From positions 372,001-436,000 of the forward strand of contig JADJUW010000002.1 in the NCBI GenBank assembly GCA_016716835.1: a stretch of DNA of 64,000 nucleotides, read 5' to 3'. A program made the position numbers and the translations under genes. The DNA is from Myxococcales bacterium. Its GTDB lineage: Bacteria; Myxococcota_A; Polyangia; Haliangiales; Haliangiaceae. Positions within the stretch are counted from its first letter, which is position 1; the number at the start of each line of letters is the position of its first letter. The notes under the pieces are model-generated. The model worked only from the letters and a program-made list of their open reading frames with translations. It had not been told where the DNA came from and ran no database searches. This document shows positions 57,874 through 64,000 of this stretch, piece by piece.

Positions 57874-59901
57874 GTGACCGCGTATCCTCACTTGCTCGCG
57901 CCGCTGGATCTCGGCTTTACGACGCTGAAAAACCGCTCGCTGATGGGCTCGATGCATACGGGGCTAGAAGATGAGCGCAAGCTAGACAAGCTGGCGGCGT
58001 ATTTGCGCGAGCGCGCGCGCGGGCAGATTGGGCTAATTGTTACAGGCGGTTTTGCACCCAACTTGGTCGGCTCGGCCAAGCCGTTTGCCGGCATGCTGGC
58101 GAGCGACCGCGGCGTTGCGCGCCACAAGGCGGTGACGCAGGCGGTGCATGCCGAAGGCGGCAAGGTCGCGCTGCAGATCTTGCACACCGGGCGCTATGCG
58201 TATCATCCGTTTTCGGTGGCGCCTTCGCGCATCAAGTCGCCGATCACGCCGTTTACGCCGTTTGCCTTATCGGCGCGCGGCGTGGAGCGGCAGATCGCCG
58301 CGTTTGTGCGTTGCGCGAGCCTGGCGCGCGAGGCGGGCTATGACGGCGTTGAGATCATGGGGTCGGAGGGCTATTTCATCAATCAGTTTTTGGTGACGCA
58401 TACCAATCAGCGCACCGATGCGTGGGGCGGCAGCTATGAAAACCGCATGCGGCTGCCGGTGGAAATCATGCAGCGCACGCGCGAAGCGGTGGGGCGCGAC
58501 TTTATTTTGATCTATCGCTTGTCGATGATCGATCTCATTCCCGATGGCAGCTCGTGGGATGAGGTGGTGACGCTCGCCAAGGCGATTGAGCGCGCCGGCG
58601 CAACTATTATCAACACCGGCATTGGCTGGCATGAGGCGCGAATTCCAACCATTGCCACCAGCGTGCCGCGCGGCGCGTTTGCATGGGTGACGAAAAAACT
58701 CATGGGGCAGGTTGGCATTCCGCTGGTGACGACCAACCGCATTAACATGCCCGAAGTGGCCGAGGCGATCTTAGCCGAGGGCGCGGCCGACATGGTGTCA
58801 ATGGCGCGGCCACTGCTCGCAGACCCTGAATTTATGATCAAAGCGGCGACGGGCCGTGCGCGCGAAATCAACACCTGCATCGGCTGCAACCAGGCGTGTC
58901 TCGATCACATCTTTGAACGCAAGCTCACGTCGTGTCTGGTCAACCCACGCGCCTGCGACGAGGCGGCGACGGCGATCGTGGCGACTACGGCGCCGCAAAA
59001 TGTCGCCGTGGTGGGTGCAGGCCCCGGCGGCTTGTCAGCGGCGATTGTGCTCGCCGAGCGCGGCCATCGCGTGACCTTGGTCGACGCCGCGGCGCAAATT
59101 GGCGGGCAGCTAAACATGGCCAAGGTGGTGCCTGGCAAGGAAGAGTTTTTCGAGACGCTGCGTTACTACGAGGTGCAGCTGGCGCGGCTGGGCGTAAATG
59201 TGGTGCTCGGCACGCGCGCTGACGACGCGTGGTTGGCGGCCGGTGGTTTTTCGCAGGTTGTCTTGGCGACCGGCGTGGTGCCGCGCGTGCCGACCATCGA
59301 GGGGATCGCGCATCCCAAGGTGCTGTCGTATATTAATGTATTGCGCGACAAGGCCCCAGTTGGCGCGCGCGTCGCGATCATCGGCGCCGGCGGCATTGGC
59401 TTTGACGTGGCGGAATACCTGACGCATCAAGGAACATCGGCGAGCCTTGATCTTGAAAAATGGAAAACCGAATGGGGCGTCGGCAATCCCTCTGACGCGA
59501 GAGGCGGTCTGGCGACGCCGCAGCCCGAGGCGTCGCCGCGGCACGTGTATTTGCTACAGCGCAAGGGCGGCAAGCTCGGCGCCAACTTGGGCAAGACCAC
59601 GGGCTGGATTCATCGCGCGCAAATGAAGACCAAGGGCGTACAGATGCTTGGCGGTGTCAACTACGAAAAGATCGACGACCAAGGCTTGTGGATTTCGCTT
59701 GGCGAAGAACGCCGCGAGCGGCAATGCCTGGCGGTTGACAACGTCGTTCTGTGCGCCGGGCAGGAATCGCTGACCGCGCTGGCAGGGCCGCTGCAGGCGC
59801 GCGGGGTGCCCGTGCACATTATTGGCGGCGCCAAGCTGGCGAGCGAGCTTGACGCCAAACGTGCCATCGCCGAGGGGGCCGCGGTTGGGCGAGCAATTTA
59901 G
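57874..59901 (+). CDS. fadH: NADPH-dependent 2,4-dienoyl-CoA reductase
   Basis: A 675-residue flavoprotein reducing conjugated dienoyl-CoA for beta-oxidation of unsaturated fatty acids. The GTG start gives MTAYPHLLAPLDLGFTTLKN, aligned with the family beginning. The FMN-binding barrel includes RSLMGSMHTGLED; the 4Fe-4S cysteines are in CIGCNQACLDHIFERK with a fourth Cys in SCLVNPRAC; the FAD and NADPH domains show AVVGAGPGGLSAAIVLAE and VAIIGAGGIGFDVAEYL. All key residues look intact. Downstream is a FadL-like outer-membrane gene. Confidence 0.95.
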   Translation: MTAYPHLLAPLDLGFTTLKNRSLMGSMHTGLEDERKLDKLAAYLRERARGQIGLIVTGGFAPNLVGSAKPFAGMLASDRGVARHKAVTQAVHAEGGKVALQILHTGRYAYHPFSVAPSRIKSPITPFTPFALSARGVERQIAAFVRCASLAREAGYDGVEIMGSEGYFINQFLVTHTNQRTDAWGGSYENRMRLPVEIMQRTREAVGRDFILIYRLSMIDLIPDGSSWDEVVTLAKAIERAGATIINTGIGWHEARIPTIATSVPRGAFAWVTKKLMGQVGIPLVTTNRINMPEVAEAILAEGAADMVSMARPLLADPEFMIKAATGRAREINTCIGCNQACLDHIFERKLTSCLVNPRACDEAATAIVATTAPQNVAVVGAGPGGLSAAIVLAERGHRVTLVDAAAQIGGQLNMAKVVPGKEEFFETLRYYEVQLARLGVNVVLGTRADDAWLAAGGFSQVVLATGVVPRVPTIEGIAHPKVLSYINVLRDKAPVGARVAIIGAGGIGFDVAEYLTHQGTSASLDLEKWKTEWGVGNPSDARGGLATPQPEASPRHVYLLQRKGGKLGANLGKTTGWIHRAQMKTKGVQMLGGVNYEKIDDQGLWISLGEERRERQCLAVDNVVLCAGQESLTALAGPLQARGVPVHIIGGAKLASELDAKRAIAEGAAVGRAI

Positions 59902-59911
59902 GTCCGCCGCG

Positions 59912-61090
59912 TTGAGGCGGCAGGCCCGCGCGTGCGCAACTTTAGTGACGGTCCTCGCCGTGTTCGGATCGGCGTCGCTTGCGCGCGCCCAGGGCTTGCC
60001 CCCCATTGACGACCGCGGCTACGCGATTGATCTGTATCAGGGCGTGGTCATTGGCTCGTCCGAGATCATCGGCCAAGGCGGCGCGGGCGTCGCTGGCAGT
60101 GAAGGCTCGGTCGGCGTGTTGTTTAATCCCGCGACAGCAGCCATACGCCCGACGACCACCAATAGTTCACTACGCGCCACGTTGCACCTCGACTGGCTCA
60201 ATGCGGGGCGCAAAGACGATTTGGAAAACAGCGGCCTGCCGCACGATGACGCCTCATCGCTGCTGCTCACCGGTGGCCTAAGCATCACGTACAAAGCGTG
60301 GAGCCTGGCGCTAACGGGGACAACGTTCTCATTTGCCAAGCGGGATGACGCGGCCACGGAGGTCCGTTTGCAGAACGCGAAGCTCGCGGTCGCACGCATG
60401 GTGGCGCGCGATACAATCGCGCTAGGCGTCGCGGTGCGCACCGGCACGCTTGGCATCGACGCTGGCGGCGAGACGTTATTTGAGACCTCATCGCAGGCCC
60501 TTGAGCTAGGCGGTGTGTGGCTGCCAACCGGTCGCGCTTATCGCCTAGGTGCGGCCATGTCGCTGCCCGTGCGGCGCGGACGCGTTGAAGCGAGCAGCTG
60601 CGATCCGATGGATTGCATGGGGTATATCTTGCCCGAAGAAGTCGCGTTGCCGCCGACGCTGCGGCTCGGCGCGGCGTATCGCTTTGGCCCGACGCCGTGG
60701 AACACCCGCGTTGCGGCCAAGTATCGCGACGAACGGCACTACACCGTCGCGGCAGATGTCTTGCTAACCGCACCGGCGAGGCAGGGCGCGGGCCTTGGCG
60801 CCTTTCTCGAACAGAAGCTGCAGCGGTCTGGGCAGCATACGACGGTGAATATCAACGTGGGCGCCAATGCGGAAATCATGCCGGGCCGGCTGCGCGTTCG
60901 CGCGGGCAGCTACTGGGAGGCGGCGCGGCTAGAAAACCGGCACGGGCGCGTCCATGGCACTGCCGGCGCGGACTGGCGGCTATTTGCGATGCGGCTGTGG
61001 AGTTGGCGGTTTCGCGTTCGCCTGACCGCGACGGTTGATGTGGCCTCGCGCTACGTTAACAGCGGCATCTCGCTCGGGTTTTGGAACTAA
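59912..61090 (+). CDS. Outer-membrane protein, FadL/OmpP1-like
   Basis: About 392 residues. A TTG at 59912 is the likely start, because it follows the fadH stop and opens into a signal peptide (ACATLVTVLAVFGSASLARA); the longer frame to 59822 overlaps fadH. The mature part has GQGGAGVAGSEGSVGVLFNP, the FadL-type GGAGVA and FNPA(T) block, followed by beta strands to a final GISLGFWN. Such proteins move hydrophobic substrates across the outer membrane. Its stop overlaps the BrkB start. Family call is moderate. Confidence 0.72.
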   Translation: MRRQARACATLVTVLAVFGSASLARAQGLPPIDDRGYAIDLYQGVVIGSSEIIGQGGAGVAGSEGSVGVLFNPATAAIRPTTTNSSLRATLHLDWLNAGRKDDLENSGLPHDDASSLLLTGGLSITYKAWSLALTGTTFSFAKRDDAATEVRLQNAKLAVARMVARDTIALGVAVRTGTLGIDAGGETLFETSSQALELGGVWLPTGRAYRLGAAMSLPVRRGRVEASSCDPMDCMGYILPEEVALPPTLRLGAAYRFGPTPWNTRVAAKYRDERHYTVAADVLLTAPARQGAGLGAFLEQKLQRSGQHTTVNINVGANAEIMPGRLRVRAGSYWEAARLENRHGRVHGTAGADWRLFAMRLWSWRFRVRLTATVDVASRYVNSGISLGFWN

Positions 61091-61959
61091 TGACGAAACA
61101 GCAAACGGAGCGGGGCATGCGACAAGCGATCAAGCGCATTGCGGCGCACGTGTGGCGCGCGCTGGGGCGCGTCTTTGATGGCGACCTTACGACGGTCGCG
61201 GGTGGCATGGCGCTGTTTTCGCTCTTGGCGACGATCCCCATGATTGCGGTCTTGGTGGCCATCTATGGCCTGGCGGCTGATCCGATGCAGGCCGCGTCAC
61301 AGCTCGAGGGGCTGCAGCGTGTCTTGCCGACGGCCGTGGCGACCTTTATGTCCGAGCAACTCGCGCGCACCAGCGAGGGCTCGACCAGCGCGCTCGCGAC
61401 GACCTTGGCGTCGAGCCTGGTGCTCGCCTTGTATTCGGCGCGGGGCGCGGTGAATGCGGCCATCTCGGGGCTCAACGCGGCCTATCGCTGCGTCGAGCAC
61501 CGCGCGCGCTGGCGGCGATACGTGCAATCCGTGGTGCTCGCGGTTGGTGCCGTCGTGAGCTTTCTCGCGCTGATCTTCGCGGTGGTGGCGTTGCCCACGG
61601 TGGTTGAGCTCCTATTTTCGGGGCGCGCCTCGGCGATTGTAGCGACGTTGCGTTGGCCCGTATTGCTGGTATTTGTCAGCGCGCTGTATGGTTTTCTCTA
61701 TCGGTGGGCGCCAGCGCGCCCGCGCACGGATCGTTCCCCCTTGGTGTGGCCAGGTGCGATCGTCGGCACCAGCATTTGGCTCATCGCGTCGCTTGGGCTG
61801 GCCTGGTGGGTCGAGCGAGGGGCTCACTATCAGGCGCTCTACGGCGCGTTTGCCAGCGTCGTGGTGGTGATCTTGTGGTTCTATATTTCCGCGCTTACGC
61901 TGCTCATCGGCGCCGCCCTAAACGCCGAAATCGCGGTAACAAAATCGACACCAAAATAG
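61090..61959 (+). CDS. YihY/virulence factor BrkB family protein
   Basis: A 289-residue inner-membrane protein. The ATG at 61090 overlaps the previous stop (TAATG), so it is translationally coupled. Family features are DGDLTTVAGGMALFSLLATI, ALYSARGAVNAAISGLNAAY, the long helix LVFVSALYGFLYRWAP and VVVILWFYISALTLLIGAAL near the end with LNAEI. The role of the family is uncertain (once called RNase BN). Confidence 0.88.
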   Translation: MTKQQTERGMRQAIKRIAAHVWRALGRVFDGDLTTVAGGMALFSLLATIPMIAVLVAIYGLAADPMQAASQLEGLQRVLPTAVATFMSEQLARTSEGSTSALATTLASSLVLALYSARGAVNAAISGLNAAYRCVEHRARWRRYVQSVVLAVGAVVSFLALIFAVVALPTVVELLFSGRASAIVATLRWPVLLVFVSALYGFLYRWAPARPRTDRSPLVWPGAIVGTSIWLIASLGLAWWVERGAHYQALYGAFASVVVVILWFYISALTLLIGAALNAEIAVTKSTPK

Positions 61960-62006
61960 TGTGGTTTTTGATAGCCCGCGCCGCGCAAACTCGCTAGAAA
62001 TCGCGC

Positions 62007-63194
62007 ATGAGCAAGGTCCTTATTATTGGCGCCGGTGGCGTCGGCGGCGTAGTGGCGCACAAGTGTGCCCAGGCCAAAGAACATTTCTCTGACATCCTGC
62101 TGGCGAGCCGCACGGTGAGCAAATGCGAGGCGCTCAAAAAAGAAGTCAAGGAGCTGCAAGGCCGTGACATTAGCGTCGCCAAGGTCGATGCCGACAACGT
62201 CGCCGAGCTGTCGGCCTTGATCAAAGATTTTCAGCCCAAGCTGGTGCTCAACGTCGCCTTGCCGTATCAAGATCTGACAATTATGGACGCCTGCTTGGCG
62301 ACCGGCGTCGATTACCTCGATACCGCCAACTATGAGCCGCCCGACGTCGCCAAGTTTGAATACAAGTGGCAGTGGGCGTATCGCGAGCGCTTCGAAAAGG
62401 CGGGGCTCATGGCGCTGCTCGGGTCGGGGTTTGATCCAGGCGTGACGAACGTGTTTTGCGCGCACGCGCAGAAAAACTTGTTCGATACGATTTCCACCAT
62501 CGACATCATGGATTGCAACGGCGGCTCGCACGGCAAGGCGTTCGCCACCAACTTTAACCCCGAGATCAATATTCGCGAGATCACCGCGCGCGGCCGCTAT
62601 TGGGAAAAGGGCGAGTGGAAAGAAACCGATCCGCTGTCGCAGTCGATGATGTTTGATTATCCAGGCGTTGGCGAGCGCAAGAGCTTTCTGCTCTATCACG
62701 AAGAACTCGAGTCGCTGGCGCAAAACATCAAGGGCTTGCAGCGCATTCGCTTCTTTATGACATTTGGCGAGGAGTACCTCACCCACCTGCGCGTCATGGA
62801 AAATATCGGCATGACGCGGATCGATCCGGTCATGTACGAAGGCCATCCCGTGGTGCCGATGAAGTTTTTGAAGTTGCTGCTGCCTGACCCGTCGTCGCTT
62901 GCGGCCAATTACACCGGCAAGACGTCGATCGGTTGTTTGGTGACGGGCAAAAAGGACGGCGTCGAGAAGACGGTGTTTATTTATAATATTTGCGATCATG
63001 CCGAGACGTACAAAGAGGTGCGAGCGCAGGCCGTGTCGTACACAACTGGCGTGCCCGCCGTAACCGGCGCCATCATGATGGTGTCCGGCAAATGGAAACG
63101 CCCCGGTGTATGGAACATCGAGCAGCTCGATCCAGATCCGTTCCTGGCTGAACTCGGCAAGCGCGGCCTGCCTTGGCACGTGGAGGCCAGGTGA
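62007..63194 (+). CDS. Carboxynorspermidine dehydrogenase (saccharopine dehydrogenase family)
   Basis: A 395-residue enzyme of the alternative spermidine route. It condenses an aminopropyl donor, aspartate semialdehyde, with putrescine or diaminopropane using NADPH to give carboxy(nor)spermidine. The start MSKVLIIGAGGVGGVVAHKC is a Rossmann motif; DYLDTANYEPPD and SGFDPGVTNVFCAHAQKNLF are family blocks. The next gene starts at the overlapped GTGA, which matches the usual CANSDH-CANSDC pair. Whether spermidine or norspermidine is the main product cannot be told. Confidence 0.93.
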   Translation: MSKVLIIGAGGVGGVVAHKCAQAKEHFSDILLASRTVSKCEALKKEVKELQGRDISVAKVDADNVAELSALIKDFQPKLVLNVALPYQDLTIMDACLATGVDYLDTANYEPPDVAKFEYKWQWAYRERFEKAGLMALLGSGFDPGVTNVFCAHAQKNLFDTISTIDIMDCNGGSHGKAFATNFNPEINIREITARGRYWEKGEWKETDPLSQSMMFDYPGVGERKSFLLYHEELESLAQNIKGLQRIRFFMTFGEEYLTHLRVMENIGMTRIDPVMYEGHPVVPMKFLKLLLPDPSSLAANYTGKTSIGCLVTGKKDGVEKTVFIYNICDHAETYKEVRAQAVSYTTGVPAVTGAIMMVSGKWKRPGVWNIEQLDPDPFLAELGKRGLPWHVEAR

Positions 63195-64000
63195 GCGCAG
63201 GCGCCAGCCTTGGCGCCGAAATGGCGGCGCGTATAAATGTGAGTGCGCTGCAAACGCCGTGCTACGTCACGGACCTCGGCGCGCTGGCGCAGAACCTTGC
63301 GCTGATGGAGCGCATCCAGCGCGAGGCCGACTGCAAGATCATCCTCGCGCTCAAGGGCTTTGCGCAGTGGTCGACGTTTCCGCTGATTAAGCAGTATCTG
63401 CAGGGCACCACGGCTAGTTCCGTGGCCGAGGCGCGCCTGGGCCGCGAAGAATTCGGCGGCGAGGTGCATGCCTACGCGCCAGCATGGTCGGAGGCTGATC
63501 TGCGAGAGATCGTCGAGCTCGTCGATCACATCGTGTTTAACTCGCCAGGGCAGTGGAAACGGCTACGTCCGATTGTTGCCGCCGCAAGGGCGCGCGGGCG
63601 CAAGCTTACATGTGGCCTGCGCACCAACCCCGAGCACCGCGAAGTCGAAGTGGCGCTGTACGACCCGGCGGCGGCGTGCTCGCGGCTTGGTACCACGCGT
63701 GCCAACGTGACCGCGGCGGATCTTGAAGGCCTCGATGGCCTGCATTTTCATACGCTATGCGAACTCGGCAGCGACGCCCTAGAACGCACGCTAGAGGCGT
63801 TTGTCGCCAAGTTTGGCGAGTTCTTGCCGCAGTGCAAGTGGGTGAATTTTGGCGGCGGCCATCACATCACGCGGCCCGGCTACGACGTCGAGCGTTTGAT
63901 CGCCATCATCAAGAACTTCAAGGCGCGCTTTGGCGTCGATGTGTATTTGGAACCCGGTGAGGCGGTGGCGCTGGGCACCGGCGTGCTCGTGGCGAGCGTG
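63191..64000 (+). CDS. nspC: Carboxynorspermidine decarboxylase, cut by the window end
   Basis: Reads as an uninterrupted frame from GTG 63191 (GTGA overlapping the upstream stop) to the window end, 270 codons. It is a fold-III PLP decarboxylase turning carboxy(nor)spermidine into (nor)spermidine. PLP lysine motif ALKGFAQWST, then GLRTNPEHREVEVALYDPA, HFHTLCELGSDALERT, VNFGGGHHITRPGYD and YLEPGEAVA match the family. About 100 more residues are expected beyond the edge. Confidence 0.92.
   Translation, partial: MSAGASLGAEMAARINVSALQTPCYVTDLGALAQNLALMERIQREADCKIILALKGFAQWSTFPLIKQYLQGTTASSVAEARLGREEFGGEVHAYAPAWSEADLREIVELVDHIVFNSPGQWKRLRPIVAAARARGRKLTCGLRTNPEHREVEVALYDPAAACSRLGTTRANVTAADLEGLDGLHFHTLCELGSDALERTLEAFVAKFGEFLPQCKWVNFGGGHHITRPGYDVERLIAIIKNFKARFGVDVYLEPGEAVALGTGVLVASV

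Noticed and set aside
57874..59901. FadH as a dehydroamino-acid reductase of the lanthipeptide locus
   Set aside because: Full-length FadH with iron-sulfur, FMN and FAD motifs and a FadL-like neighbour; housekeeping fatty-acid role is more likely.
61881..63179. 432-codon reverse ORF opposite the carboxynorspermidine dehydrogenase
   Set aside because: Shadow of a well-conserved gene; His/Arg-rich with no family features.

Overview
The window is a high-GC chromosomal stretch from what is most likely a member of the Myxococcota (deltaproteobacterial grade, possibly a Haliangium/Kofleriaceae-like lineage; this placement is inferred). The signs are a MYXO-CTERM-type sorting tail, many lipoproteins and Cys-rich or thrombospondin-3-type calcium-binding surface proteins, three Hanks-type Ser/Thr kinases (two fused to STAND NTPase modules), TPR-PEGA proteins beside kinases, and a TolQ/ExbD/ExbD set like the gliding motor of myxobacteria. 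Coding density is high on both strands. I found no rRNA, CRISPR array, transposase or prophage genes.

Layout. 0.1-8.7 kb: a Tat-exported intradiol dioxygenase lipoprotein, a TPR-PEGA protein, a divergent kinase-STAND-coiled-coil protein and a translationally close giant lipoprotein. 8.7-19.4 kb: formate-THF ligase, beta carbonic anhydrase, a MYXO-CTERM repeat protein, an ABC exporter half and a very long M48-type membrane protease. 19.6-26.8 kb: small metabolic and membrane genes (TPMT-like methyltransferase, YceI, CNB-DUF1003, AEC permease, MshEN-domain protein, DedA) and unknowns. 26.8-32.8 kb: a PPP phosphatase - kinase - TPR-PEGA operon and an OmpA protein. 33-41 kb: a small membrane protein, a composite membrane/M28 peptidase ORF, then amidase - rph - rdgB - GST and a TrhO-RluA fusion. 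41.1-42.7 kb: tRNA-Arg, a nitroreductase, a cluster of palindromic repeat elements, tRNA-Pro and tRNA-His. 42.8-46.6 kb: TolQ - ExbD - ExbD - HEAT lipoprotein operon. 46.9-50.5 kb: unknowns, a DegP-like protease lipoprotein and a TspO-like membrane protein. 50.5-57.8 kb: a 1.8-kilo-residue kinase-STAND-WD40 protein divergent from a small Cys-rich lanthipeptide-like precursor followed by a LanC cyclase. 57.9-64 kb: fadH, a FadL-like outer-membrane protein, YihY/BrkB, and the carboxynorspermidine (alternative spermidine) pair, the second cut by the window end.

Most interesting. (1) A minimal lanthipeptide-like locus at 56.2-57.8 kb: precursor with a perfect Shine-Dalgarno, an attenuator-like hairpin, and an apparently intact LanC, but no dehydratase in the window; it shares an AT-rich intergenic region with the divergent kinase-STAND-WD40 gene. 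(2) A nested repeat structure at 42.2-42.5 kb: a 159-bp palindromic MITE-like element with TTA target duplications inside a ~131-bp repeat whose uninterrupted copy lies inverted at 32.9 kb. (3) An M28 lipoprotein peptidase that starts with its own Shine-Dalgarno and lipobox inside a longer uninterrupted ORF encoding a polytopic membrane protein. (4) TPR-PEGA paralogues next to two different kinases, suggesting a recurring signalling module.
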